In this document: positions 18,559-26,791 of the stretch, piece after piece | Numbering within the stretch: the stretch's first letter is position 1 | How the letters are laid out: the number at the start of each line of letters is the position of its first letter | Source of the DNA: Oryzomicrobium terrae | Lineage (GTDB): Bacteria > Pseudomonadota > Gammaproteobacteria > Burkholderiales > Rhodocyclaceae | DNA length: 64,000 nt | Assembly (NCBI RefSeq): GCF_008274805.1 | Contig: NZ_CP022579.1 | Coordinates: forward strand, 2,914,001-2,978,000 | Direction of reading: 5' to 3' | Program-made: the position numbers and the translations under genes | Notes under the pieces: generated by a model | Database searches by the model: none | Told to the model about the DNA's origin: nothing | Seen by the model: only the letters and a program-made list of their open reading frames with translations

Positions 18559-19998
18559 ATGCCCCGCCATACCAAGATCGTCGCCACCCTCGGCCCCGCC
18601 TCCAGCGATGCCGAGACCCTGACCCGCATGATCGCCGCCGGGGTAGACGTGGTGCGCCTGAACTTCTCCCACGGCAAGGCCGAGGACCACATCGCCCGGG
18701 TGGCTGCGGTGCGCGCCGCCGCCGAGCAGGTGGGCCGGCCGGTGGGCATCCTGGCCGACCTGCAGGGGCCGAAGATCCGCGTCGGCAAGTTTGCCGCCGG
18801 CAAGGTGACCCTGGCCAAGGGCCAGGCCTTCATCCTCGACGCCGCCTGCGACCTGGGCAACGACGAGCGGGTCGGGCTGGACTACAAGGACCTGCCCAAG
18901 GACGTGTCCGCCGGCTCGGTGCTGCTGCTCGACGACGGCCGCATCGTGCTCGACGTGGTGCGCGTGGCCGGTCCGGAAATCCACTGCACGGTGCGCCACG
19001 GCGGCGAGCTGTCCAACAACAAGGGCATCAACCGTCAGGGCGGCGGCCTGTCCGCCCCGGCGCTCACCGCCAAGGACATGGAAGACCTGAAGGTGGCCGC
19101 CCAGCTGGGCGTCGATTTTCTCGCCGTGTCCTTCCCCAAGAGCGCCGCCGACATGTACATGGCCCGCCAGCTGCTGCGCGCCGCCGGCGGCCGGGCGCTG
19201 CTGATCGCAAAGATCGAGCGCACCGAGGCGGTGGAAAACCTGGGCGAGGTGCTCGACGCCTCCGACGGCGTCATGGTGGCCCGGGGCGACCTGGCGGTGG
19301 AAGTGGGCGACGCCGCCGTGCCGGCCCTGCAGAAGAAGATGATCCGCATGGCCCGGGAGAAGAACAAGGTGGCGATCACCGCCACCCAGATGATGGAATC
19401 GATGATCCATTCGCCGGTGCCGACCCGGGCCGAGGTGTCCGACGTGGCCAACGCCGTGCTCGACGGCACCGACGCGGTGATGCTGTCGGCCGAGACCGCC
19501 TCGGGCGCCTACCCGGTGGAGACGGTGGAAGCCATGGTGCGGGTGTGCGTCGAGGCCGAGCGCTCGGCGGAAGTGACCCTGGACCGGGAATTCCTCGACC
19601 GTATCTTCACCCGCATCGACCAGTCGATCGCCATGGCCGCCATCTGGACCGCCCACCACCTCAAGGTGAAGGCCATCGCCGCCCTGTCCCAGTCCGGCTC
19701 CACCGCATTGTGGATGAGCCGCCTCAACTGCGGCGTGCCGGTCTACGCCCTGACCCCGGACCCGGCCGCCGTGGGGCGCATGACCCTCTACCGGGAAGTC
19801 TGCCCCCTGCTGATGGGCGAGCAGCACACCGAGCGGGAACTGCTGCTGGCCGACGCCGAGCAGCTGCTGCTGGCCCGGGGCGTGGTCGACAAGGGCGACC
19901 TGATCGTGCTCACCATCGGCGAGCCGATCGGCACCCCGGGGGGCACCAACACCCTGAAGATCGTCCGGGTCGGCGAGCACCAGGCGCCCACCGTTTAA
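18559..19998 (+). CDS. pyk: Pyruvate kinase
   Basis: Converts phosphoenolpyruvate and ADP to pyruvate and ATP. It has 479 residues, the type II bacterial size. The N-terminal motif is [22 protein letters not shown] carries active-site residues; the core signature is [15 protein letters not shown]. Also present are [13 protein letters not shown] and TQMMESM, and the C-domain has [18 protein letters not shown] at 18521-18526 is a candidate -10, and ACGGAGG lies upstream of the ATG. It continues the central-carbon theme of the region. A long inverted repeat lies downstream. Confidence 0.96.
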   Translation: MPRHTKIVATLGPASSDAETLTRMIAAGVDVVRLNFSHGKAEDHIARVAAVRAAAEQVGRPVGILADLQGPKIRVGKFAAGKVTLAKGQAFILDAACDLGNDERVGLDYKDLPKDVSAGSVLLLDDGRIVLDVVRVAGPEIHCTVRHGGELSNNKGINRQGGGLSAPALTAKDMEDLKVAAQLGVDFLAVSFPKSAADMYMARQLLRAAGGRALLIAKIERTEAVENLGEVLDASDGVMVARGDLAVEVGDAAVPALQKKMIRMAREKNKVAITATQMMESMIHSPVPTRAEVSDVANAVLDGTDAVMLSAETASGAYPVETVEAMVRVCVEAERSAEVTLDREFLDRIFTRIDQSIAMAAIWTAHHLKVKAIAALSQSGSTALWMSRLNCGVPVYALTPDPAAVGRMTLYREVCPLLMGEQHTERELLLADAEQLLLARGVVDKGDLIVLTIGEPIGTPGGTNTLKIVRVGEHQAPTV

Positions 19999-20049
19999 GC
20001 CCCTGCCCCAAACCCCAGGCGGGACGGGCATCTTCACGCCTCCATCGCC

Positions 20050-20114
20050 AAACGCCGCGCCCCTGGCCGATCTCCGGCCCCCCCCTTTGGAGATCGGCCA
20101 GGGGCGCGGCGTTT
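20050..20114. repeat. 26-bp perfect inverted repeat between pyk and the GlsB-like gene
   Basis: Arms 20050-20075 and 20089-20114 are exact reverse complements (26 of 26) around a 13-base loop. The arms begin AAACGCCGCGCCCC and end GATCTCC. There is no T-tract of terminator length on either side. It sits between convergent genes, so it may end both transcripts, or it could be a mobile palindromic element. Confidence 0.9.
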
Positions 20115-20152
20115 CAGCCAGGCATCCCCACCGGCAGTGGTGCCTGATGGCG

Positions 20153-20419
20153 TTAGCGGAACACCCCCACCACCTTGAGCAGGGCGATCAGAATCACCGC
20201 CCCGAGCACGCCGAAAGCCAGCCCGACCAGGGAAAAGCTGCCGGCGCTTTCTGCTGCGCCGATGCCGATCACGTCGCCGAAGAACCAGCGCCCCAACGCC
20301 GAGCCGATGATCCCGACCAGAACGTTGGCAATGATGCCCTGCTGGGCATCGGTGTTCATGATGCGGCTCGCGATCCAGCCGATCAAGCCGCCGACCAGAA
20401 GCGTGACGATCCAGCCCAT
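20153..20419 (-). CDS. GlsB/YeaQ/YmgE family membrane protein
   Basis: 88 residues with three hydrophobic segments. The family pattern is GWIVTLLVGGLIGWIASRIM, then QQGIIANVLVGIIGSALGRW and a last helix with GVLGAVILIALLK. These transglycosylase-associated family proteins are small inner-membrane stress proteins of unclear function. The ATG at 20419 is preferred because GGAG is six bases away; the upstream in-frame ATG would add a Pro-rich, non-family segment. Confidence 0.88.
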   Translation of the reverse strand: MGWIVTLLVGGLIGWIASRIMNTDAQQGIIANVLVGIIGSALGRWFFGDVIGIGAAESAGSFSLVGLAFGVLGAVILIALLKVVGVFR

Positions 20420-20507
20420 GGCTGTCTCCGGTGGTGGGGGGTAAAACATTAGAGGCCGGCCGGGCCGGATCGTTTCATTGCCGGCGGCAATCCCGCCCCC
20501 GCACCTC

Positions 20508-20516
20508 TGCTAGAAT
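20508..20516 (+). promoter_or_regulatory. Extended -10 promoter of the riboswitch-bluB transcript
   Basis: TGCTAGAAT matches the extended -10 pattern TGnTATAAT at five of six hexamer bases. No good -35 is visible, as expected for this class. Transcription would start near 20523, about 30 bases before the riboswitch core. Confidence 0.5.
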
Positions 20517-20552
20517 CGCCGCGCCCGGTTCTGCCGGGCAGCATGACACCCA

Positions 20553-20740
20553 CGCCTTCCAGGTGCCCGCAAGGGAGAATCGGGAACGCGGTGCGCCCCG
20601 CCACCGGCAGGGCAATTCCGCGACGTGCCCAACGCTGTGAGGGGGACTGCCGACGCACATGCCACTGATCGCCGCCGCTGCGGATTTCCGATCGGGAAGG
20701 CGCGCCGGCGGGACGATCCCGAGTCAGAAGACCGGCCTGG
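20553..20740 (+). promoter_or_regulatory. Cobalamin riboswitch
   Basis: Conserved blocks occur in the correct order: AGGTGCCCGCAAGGGAGAAT (20561-20580) with CGGGAACGCGGTGC following, then CCGCCACCGGCAG. The core GCCACTG is at 20661-20667, and the B12 box GAGTCAGAAGACCGGCC is at 20721-20737. Together these are diagnostic of the AdoCbl/cobalamin aptamer. A perfect hairpin GGACCGC / GCGGTCC at 20753-20774 follows and may be the expression platform, controlling access to the AAGGGGA ribosome-binding site of bluB. High cobalamin is expected to lower bluB expression. Confidence 0.93.
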
Positions 20741-20800
20741 AGGAGTTTCGACGGACCGCACGGCCAGGCGGTCCGCCACCGTTCTTCACAAGGGGACTCC

Positions 20801-21583
20801 ATGAAGACCGACTGCAGCATCCCGGCGACCCTCGCCGCCTCCTCCACGCCCGCCGGCCACCAGGCCATGCCCGACTTCACCGCCGAAGCCCGGGAAGCCC
20901 TCTACCACACCATCTTTTCGCGCCGCGACGTGCGCGGCCAGTTCCTCCCCGACCCGGTGCCGGACGAGGTGCTGTCGCGCCTGCTCACCGCCGCCCACTT
21001 CGCCCCCTCGGTGGGCTTCATGCAACCCTGGAGCTTCATCGTGGTCAAGGACCCGGCCACCAAGGCGGCGGTCCACGGCGCCTTCGACGAGGCCAACCGG
21101 GAGGCGGCGGAAATGTTCGAGGCGCACCGCCAGGGCACCTACCGCTCGCTCAAGCTCGAAGGCATCGAGGAAGCGCCGATCAACCTGTGCATCACCTGCG
21201 ACCGGGACCGGGCCGGCCCGGTGGTGATCGGTCGCACCCACCTCAAGGTGATGGACATCTACAGCGCCGTCTGCGCCGTGCAGAACCTGTGGCTGGCGGC
21301 CCGGGCCGAGGGCCTCGGGGTCGGCTGGGTGTCGATCTTCCACCAGGCACGGCTGAAGGAAATCCTCGACATTCCCGAGCGGGTGATCCCGATCGCCTAC
21401 CTATGCATCGGCCGGGTCAGCCACTTCTTCGACAAACCCGAACTGGAAACCGCCGGGTGGCGTTCCCGCCTGCCCCTGGAAACCCTGGTCCACGCCGAGC
21501 GTTTCGGCGCCCCGGTGCCGGCGGCCCTGGTGCCCCACCTGCAGGCCGACCAGGCCCGGGCGGCCCGGGAGCGCAAGCTCTAA
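20801..21583 (+). CDS. bluB: 5,6-dimethylbenzimidazole synthase
   Basis: Cannibalises reduced FMN with O2 to make 5,6-dimethylbenzimidazole, the lower ligand of cobalamin. It has 260 residues with a nitroreductase-like fold. Family features are IFSRRDVRGQFLPDPVPD (the RRDVR block binds FMN), AAHFAPSVGFMQPWSFIVV, ITCDRDRAGPVVIGRT, and GLGVGWVSIFHQ. The cobalamin riboswitch directly upstream independently supports the call. No other cobalamin genes are adjacent. The first ~22 residues are an extension before the nitroreductase fold. Confidence 0.96.
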   Translation: MKTDCSIPATLAASSTPAGHQAMPDFTAEAREALYHTIFSRRDVRGQFLPDPVPDEVLSRLLTAAHFAPSVGFMQPWSFIVVKDPATKAAVHGAFDEANREAAEMFEAHRQGTYRSLKLEGIEEAPINLCITCDRDRAGPVVIGRTHLKVMDIYSAVCAVQNLWLAARAEGLGVGWVSIFHQARLKEILDIPERVIPIAYLCIGRVSHFFDKPELETAGWRSRLPLETLVHAERFGAPVPAALVPHLQADQARAARERKL

Positions 21584-21686
21584 CCCCCACCATCGCGGCC
21601 CTGCGGCCGGGCTCCGGGAGTGCAAGGAAACGGGGTAAAATGCCCGCCTTTGCCCCCGGGGCCTTTGTTATTTTAGGAAGACCACC

Positions 21687-22751
21687 ATGCCTCTCGTTTC
21701 GATGCGCCAACTCCTCGACCACGCCGCCGAGAATGGCTATGGCCTGCCCGCGTTCAACGTGAACAACATGGAGCAGGTCTGGGCCATCATGGAAGCCGCC
21801 AACGAGGTGAACGCCCCGGTGATCATGCAGGCCTCCGCCGGTGCCCGGAAATACGCCGGCGAGCCGTTCCTGCGCCACCAGATCCTCGCCGCCCTGGAAG
21901 CCTATCCCCACATCCCCGTGGTGATGCACCAGGACCACGGCCAGTCCCCCGCCGTGTGCATGGCCGCGATCCGCTCCGGCTTCTCCTCGGTGATGATGGA
22001 CGGTTCCCTGGAAGAGGACGGCAAGTCCGTCGCCTCCTTCGAGTACAACGTGGCCGTGACCAAGAAGGTCACCGAACTGGCCCACGCCATCGGCGTGTCG
22101 GTGGAAGGCGAACTGGGCGTGCTCGGTTCCCTGGAAACCATGAAGGGCGACAAGGAAGACGGCCACGGCGCCGAGGGCACCATGACCCGCGACCAGCTGC
22201 TGACCGACCCGGACCAGGCCGCCGACTTCGTCAAGCAGACCAACTGCGACGCCCTGGCCATCGCCATCGGCACCAGCCACGGCGCCTACAAGTTCACCAA
22301 GAAGCCCACCGGCGACATCCTGGCCATCGACCGCATCGCCGAGATCCACGCCCGCATCCCCAACACCCACCTAGTGATGCACGGGTCCTCCTCGGTGCCC
22401 CAGGAACTGCTGGAAGAGATCCGCCAGTTCGGCGGCGACATGAAGGAAACCTACGGCGTGCCCGTGGAAGAGATCGTCAAGGGCATCAAGCACGGCGTGC
22501 GCAAGGTGAACATCGACACCGACATCCGCCTGGCCATGACCGGCGCGGTGCGCCGCTACTTGGTCGAGAACCCCGCCAAGTTCGACCCCCGCGACTTCCT
22601 CAAGCCCGCCCGGGAAGCGGCCAAGAAGATCTGCGTGGCCCGTTACCAGGCCTTCGGCTGCGAAGGTCAGGCGAGCAAGATCGTGCCCGTGTCCCTGGAC
22701 AAGATGGCCGAGCGCTACAAGAAGGGCGAACTGAACCAGATCGTCCGCTAA
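21687..22751 (+). CDS. fba: Class II fructose-1,6-bisphosphate aldolase
   Basis: Zn-dependent cleavage and condensation of fructose-1,6-bisphosphate; also the Calvin-cycle aldolase (CbbA type). It has 354 residues, typical of the class IIB Calvin-cycle/Gram-negative form. Visible motifs: [13 protein letters not shown], the Zn ligand region [36 protein letters not shown], and [33 protein letters not shown] is the phosphate-binding region. TAAAAT at 21636-21641 may be its -10. A hairpin terminator follows. Confidence 0.96.
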   Translation: MPLVSMRQLLDHAAENGYGLPAFNVNNMEQVWAIMEAANEVNAPVIMQASAGARKYAGEPFLRHQILAALEAYPHIPVVMHQDHGQSPAVCMAAIRSGFSSVMMDGSLEEDGKSVASFEYNVAVTKKVTELAHAIGVSVEGELGVLGSLETMKGDKEDGHGAEGTMTRDQLLTDPDQAADFVKQTNCDALAIAIGTSHGAYKFTKKPTGDILAIDRIAEIHARIPNTHLVMHGSSSVPQELLEEIRQFGGDMKETYGVPVEEIVKGIKHGVRKVNIDTDIRLAMTGAVRRYLVENPAKFDPRDFLKPAREAAKKICVARYQAFGCEGQASKIVPVSLDKMAERYKKGELNQIVR

Positions 22752-22781
22752 GCGTTCGCCCAGCGCACCGCTTGCCTGCAC

Positions 22782-22813
22782 CAAGACGGCATCGCCACGG
22801 CGATGCCGTCTTG
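22782..22813 (+). terminator. Hairpin after fba
   Basis: The 14-base stem CAAGACGGCATCGC / GCGATGCCGTCTTG has a four-base loop. The following TGCTTGC is only a weak T-tract, so termination efficiency is uncertain. Confidence 0.65.
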
Positions 22814-22836
22814 CTTGCAAGTCCCGGAGACTTTTC

Positions 22837-23259
22837 ATGCCCCGTCACTGCTTCACCTACGGTTCCCTGATGTGCGACGACATCATGGCCGCCGTGTGCG
22901 GCACCGCCTACCCCGGCCAGCCCGCCCGGCTGGCCGGCCACGTGCGCCACCCGGTGCAAGACGAGGCCTACCCGGGCATGGTGCCGGGGCCCGGCACAGT
23001 GGTCGGCGTGCTCTACCGTAACGTGGACGACGCAGCCCTGGCCCAGCTCGACCGCTTCGAAGGGCCGTACTACGAGCGCCGCACGGTCACCGTGACCTTG
23101 GACGATGGCAGCCCGGTCGAGGCCGAGACCTACCTTTTCCGCCCCCAGTACGCCTACCTGCTGCAGCCGGGGGAATGGGACGTCGCCGCCTTCCTGGCCC
23201 GGGGCAAAGCGGACTTTACCGCCCGCTACGTGGGCTACAGCCGCATCGAGAGCGCCTGA
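22837..23259 (+). CDS. Gamma-glutamylcyclotransferase-like (AIG2) protein
   Basis: 140 residues, a single GGCT/AIG2 domain. The substrate loop YGSL is seen in CFTYGSLMCDD (residues 5-15), followed by HPVQDEAYPGMVPG. The catalytic Glu region is LAQLDRFEGPYYERR (around residues 68-82), and YLFRPQYAYLLQPGEWD follows. The family releases 5-oxoproline from gamma-glutamyl compounds or amines; the actual substrate is not known for this branch. Cytoplasmic. Confidence 0.85.
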   Translation: MPRHCFTYGSLMCDDIMAAVCGTAYPGQPARLAGHVRHPVQDEAYPGMVPGPGTVVGVLYRNVDDAALAQLDRFEGPYYERRTVTVTLDDGSPVEAETYLFRPQYAYLLQPGEWDVAAFLARGKADFTARYVGYSRIESA

Positions 23260-23327
23260 GCCATTCTTGTCAGCCGCCGCCCCGGCTGGCAAAGTCGACC
23301 GCCACCCACGCCCCCACCGCCCCATTT

Positions 23328-24623
23328 ATGACCGCCTTCCGCGAACACCCCCTGCGCCAGCGCCTCAACGACGAGGTCCATTCCCGGCCGCCCATGGCGC
23401 TGTCCGGCGCAGAATGGATCAGCTATCTGGCGGTGCTCCACGACGGCGGCGATGCCGCTACCGAGGAGGCGCACCTGCACCAGCTGTGCGGCACCCTGGG
23501 CACCCAGCTGTGTCCGGTGATCCAGGGCGACCATTGGGTGATGGAAGCCGGCGACCTGCGCCTGAAGTGGGAGCGGCACAACGAATTTTCCAGCTACACC
23601 TTCTTCCGCCGCCGCCAGCCCGGCGACCCCCTGTACACCTCGGCCCTGTCGGCCCTGCCCGCCGACTGGCTGGCGGCCATCCCCGGCACCGTGCTAGTGG
23701 CCACCCACATCGAACTGCGCCCCGCCGCCGACATGGCGCCGGAAACGGTGCTCGCCGACCTGGCCCAGCGCGGTGACACGGTGGTGGCGAGCCAGGTGGC
23801 CGACGGCGCCGCCTGGGTGTATTCCGACTTTCAGCTGCACGACGGCTACTCTCGCTTCCTGGTCCTCGACGATCACCTGACCCACCGCCAGGCCGGGCGC
23901 ACCGTGCAGCGCCTGCTGGAGATCGAGACCTACCGCATGATGGCCCTGCTGGCCTTTCCGGTGGCCAAGGAAGTGGGCCGCTTCCTGGCCCGGGCCGAGG
24001 GCGAGCTGGCCGACCTGATGGACCGCATGGGCGAGGCGCGCAGCACCGAGGACGAGCGCGTCCTGCTCACCCGCCTGACCCGCCTGGCCGCCGAGGTCGA
24101 ACGCTCGGTGACCCGCACCGCCTTCCGCTTCGGCGCCGCCGAGGCCTACTACGCCCTGGTGCAGCAGCGTATCCGCGACCTGCGCGAGCAGCGCATCGCC
24201 GGCTTTCCACCCATCGACGAGTTCATGGAACGCCGCCTGGCCCCGGCCATTAGCACCTGCCTGTCGGTGGCGCGGCGCCAGACCGAGCTGTCCACCCGCA
24301 TCGCGCGCAAGAGCGCCCTGCTGCGCACCCGGGTGGACATTGAGCTGGAGCGCCAGAACCAGGAGCTGCTGACCCAGATGAACCGGCGCGCCAAGCTCCA
24401 GCTGCGCCTCCAGGAAACCGTCGAAGGCCTGTCGGTGGTGGCCATCACCTACTACGCTTCCCAATTGGTGACTTACGTCTACAAGGGGATGAAATCCATG
24501 ACCGGCGGCCCCTCCTACGAAGTCATCACCGCCATCGCCGTGCCGGTGATCGGCGCCCTGGTGGCGATCAGCATCCGCCGCATGCGCCGCGCCCTGGCCG
24601 CCGAAGAAGAAGGGCTGCACTGA
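23328..24623 (+). CDS. DUF3422 family membrane-anchored protein
   Basis: 431 residues from the ATG at 23328, chosen because the family begins with [19 protein letters not shown] long soluble region includes [15 protein letters not shown] and [20 protein letters not shown], then helical segments likely to form coiled coils (about 210-370). Two C-terminal hydrophobic segments follow ([20 protein letters not shown] and [16 protein letters not shown]). The protein is widespread in proteobacteria with no assigned function. It is separate from purC, 79 bp downstream. Confidence 0.88.
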   Translation: MTAFREHPLRQRLNDEVHSRPPMALSGAEWISYLAVLHDGGDAATEEAHLHQLCGTLGTQLCPVIQGDHWVMEAGDLRLKWERHNEFSSYTFFRRRQPGDPLYTSALSALPADWLAAIPGTVLVATHIELRPAADMAPETVLADLAQRGDTVVASQVADGAAWVYSDFQLHDGYSRFLVLDDHLTHRQAGRTVQRLLEIETYRMMALLAFPVAKEVGRFLARAEGELADLMDRMGEARSTEDERVLLTRLTRLAAEVERSVTRTAFRFGAAEAYYALVQQRIRDLREQRIAGFPPIDEFMERRLAPAISTCLSVARRQTELSTRIARKSALLRTRVDIELERQNQELLTQMNRRAKLQLRLQETVEGLSVVAITYYASQLVTYVYKGMKSMTGGPSYEVITAIAVPVIGALVAISIRRMRRALAAEEEGLH

Positions 24624-24702
24624 GCCACCGCCTTCTCGTCCGTTTCTCGTCTATTTCCGTCCCGTTTTCCCTTTTCATTCCGTCACTTTCAGGAACCCTA
24701 CC

Positions 24703-25644
24703 GTGACCGCTGCCCTGTTCGAATCCACCATCACCAGCCTGCCTCTGATCGCCCGGGGCAAGGTCCGGGACATCTACGCCGTGGGCGACGACAAGCTCCT
24801 CATCGTCACCTCCGACCGCCTGTCGGCCTTCGACGTGATCCTGCCCAACCCGATTCCGGGCAAGGGCAAGGTGCTCACCCAGGCCGCCAACTTCTGGTTC
24901 GACCGGCTCGCCCACATCGTCCCCAGCCAGCTCACCGGCATCGACCCGGAAACCGTGGTGGCCGAGAACGAGCGCGAGCAGGTGCGCGGCCGCTCCCTGG
25001 TGGTCAAGCGTTTGAAGCCCCTGCCCATCGAGGCGGTGGTGCGCGGCTACCTGATCGGCTCCGGCTGGAAGGACTACCAGGAAACCGGCACCGTCTGCGG
25101 CATCAAGCTGCCCGCCGGCCTGAAAATGGCCGCCAAGCTACCCGAGCCGATCTTCACCCCGGCCACCAAGGCCGAGGTGGGCGACCACGACGAGAACATC
25201 TCCTTCGAGCAGGCCCAGACCCACTGCGCCGCGGTGCTCGCCGACGCCCTCTACGGCACCGGCAAGACCGGCGCTCAGCTGGCCACCGAGGCCCGCGACG
25301 TGGCGATCCGTCTATACACCGAAGCGGCCGACTACGCCGCCACCCGGGGCATCCTGATCGCCGACACCAAGTTCGAATTCGGCATCGACGACAAGGGCAC
25401 CCTGCACCTGATCGACGAGGCCCTCACCCCGGACTCCTCCCGCTTCTGGCCTCGCGACGAATGGGCCGAGGGCCGCAACCCACCGTCCTTCGACAAGCAG
25501 TTCGTGCGCGACTACCTGGAAACCCTCAAGGACTGGGGCAAGAAGGCCCCCGGCCCGGAGCTGCCCGACGAGGTGATCGCCGTCACCGCCGCCAAGTACC
25601 GGGAAGCCTTCGAGCGCCTTTCCGGCAAGCCCCTGGCCGAGTAA
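24703..25644 (+). CDS. purC: Phosphoribosylaminoimidazole-succinocarboxamide (SAICAR) synthase
   Basis: ATP-dependent condensation of CAIR with aspartate in purine synthesis. It has 313 residues, the longer form typical of beta- and gammaproteobacteria. Motifs: [20 protein letters not shown] with [45 protein letters not shown], and [10 protein letters not shown] followed by [19 protein letters not shown] start with CAGGA upstream is chosen. Monocistronic in appearance. Confidence 0.96.
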   Translation: MTAALFESTITSLPLIARGKVRDIYAVGDDKLLIVTSDRLSAFDVILPNPIPGKGKVLTQAANFWFDRLAHIVPSQLTGIDPETVVAENEREQVRGRSLVVKRLKPLPIEAVVRGYLIGSGWKDYQETGTVCGIKLPAGLKMAAKLPEPIFTPATKAEVGDHDENISFEQAQTHCAAVLADALYGTGKTGAQLATEARDVAIRLYTEAADYAATRGILIADTKFEFGIDDKGTLHLIDEALTPDSSRFWPRDEWAEGRNPPSFDKQFVRDYLETLKDWGKKAPGPELPDEVIAVTAAKYREAFERLSGKPLAE

Positions 25645-25651
25645 GCGGCCA

Positions 25652-25742
25652 TGCCCCGGGCCGCCGCACGCGCCCCGGGGCCACGTGCAGCCGGATCCCT
25701 GCCCCGCTGCATATCCGGAGAACCACCGCGCCACCCCGGGGT
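25652..25742. repeat. Two intergenic hairpins after purC
   Basis: GCCCCGG / CCGGGGC (about 25652-25682) and CCGGAT / ATCCGG (about 25692-25721) form two successive stem-loops in the 130-bp gap before the DUF2189 gene. Neither has a T-tract. They may be processing or Rho-linked structures. Confidence 0.5.
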
Positions 25743-25774
25743 CATAAGGAGACCCATGCCCCCTGGAGGCGGCG

Positions 25775-26584
25775 ATGTTTACTGGTTCCCAACCGGATTT
25801 CACTCCCACCCCACCCCGCTCTGCCCCTTCCCCGCTATCGGCGGGCCGGCTGCGCATCCGCCGAGTCGAATTGAGCCGCCCGTTCGCCTGGCTGCGCCGC
25901 GGCTGGGGCGATCTGCAGCGCACCCCCACCGCCAGCCTGGCCTACGGCGCCCTGTTCGCCGCCATCGGTTTTGCCGTGCTGCTGCTCGGCGACCAGCACC
26001 CGCGCACGGCCATGGCCGCCCTGTCCGGATTCCTGCTGGTGGGGCCGCTCCTGGCCGTGGGCTTTTACGAACTGTCGCGGCGCAGCGCCGCCGACGAACC
26101 GGTGGACGCGGTCATGGCCCTGACCGGGTTGCGCCGCTGCTGGCGCCCCCTGGCGGCTTACGGCGTGCTGCTCGCCCTGTTCTATTTCTGTTGGGAGCGG
26201 CTCACCGTGGCCATCCTCGCCTTTCTCCTCGGCAGTGCCGATCTGTGGGATTTCGTCGGACTGTTGCGCGAAATCTTCCTCTCGCCCCACCACCCGATCC
26301 TGGCCATGGCCTGGATCCTTTCCGGCGGGGTGATCGCCGCCCTGTGCTTCCTGGTCTCGGTGATCACCGCCCCGGTGCTGGTGGACCGGGGCGGGCGCCT
26401 GGCCGACGCTGTGGAGGCGAGCATTACCGCGGTATCGGAAAACGTCTTCCCGATGCTGCTCTGGTCCGGGCTGATCGTCGCCCTGGTGCTGATCGGCTTC
26501 GCCACCATCATGGTCGGCCTGGTGGTGATCGTGCCCCTACTCGGCCACGCCACCTGGCATGCCTACCGAGACCTTGTAGAATGA
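25775..26584 (+). CDS. DUF2189 family integral membrane protein
   Basis: 269 residues. After a Pro/Ser-rich start, the block LSRPFAWLRRGWGDLQRTP opens the DUF2189 domain. Six hydrophobic segments follow, including ASLAYGALFAAIGFAVLLL, SGFLLVGPLLAVGFYELSR and a last one near VLIGFATIMVGLVVIVPLLG. The family ends with GHATWHAYRDLV. Members are inner-membrane proteins of unknown function, often described as cytochrome-c-oxidase-subunit-like, but nothing here supports an oxidase role. Confidence 0.85.
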   Translation: MFTGSQPDFTPTPPRSAPSPLSAGRLRIRRVELSRPFAWLRRGWGDLQRTPTASLAYGALFAAIGFAVLLLGDQHPRTAMAALSGFLLVGPLLAVGFYELSRRSAADEPVDAVMALTGLRRCWRPLAAYGVLLALFYFCWERLTVAILAFLLGSADLWDFVGLLREIFLSPHHPILAMAWILSGGVIAALCFLVSVITAPVLVDRGGRLADAVEASITAVSENVFPMLLWSGLIVALVLIGFATIMVGLVVIVPLLGHATWHAYRDLVE

Positions 26585-26636
26585 ACTGAATGGGCGGAAA
26601 GCGGCGCCCAGCCTTGCTGTGCAAGGCCCCTGGCGC

Positions 26637-26667
26637 AAACCCCGCGCCCCGCCTCGCTCTCCGGGCA
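26637..26667 (+). repeat. Dispersed GC-rich repeat, intergenic copy
   Basis: It shares 27 of 31 positions with the copy inside prmC (50755-50785). Shared parts are AAACCCCGCGCC, CCTCG and TCTCCGGGCA. It lies in the 207-bp gap between the DUF2189 gene and prlC; the rest of that gap shows only further GC-rich inverted segments such as CGACTGGCGCGG. Confidence 0.65.
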
Positions 26668-26791
26668 TGCAGCGCCAAACGCCACGACTGGCGCGGCTTT
26701 CCGAAGCACACCTTTTTGCAACGTGTCACCCAATTTTCCGCCGGGCCCGGTACCTGCCGCCCGGCGCCGTTTTGATTTCCGCTCGATCCCC

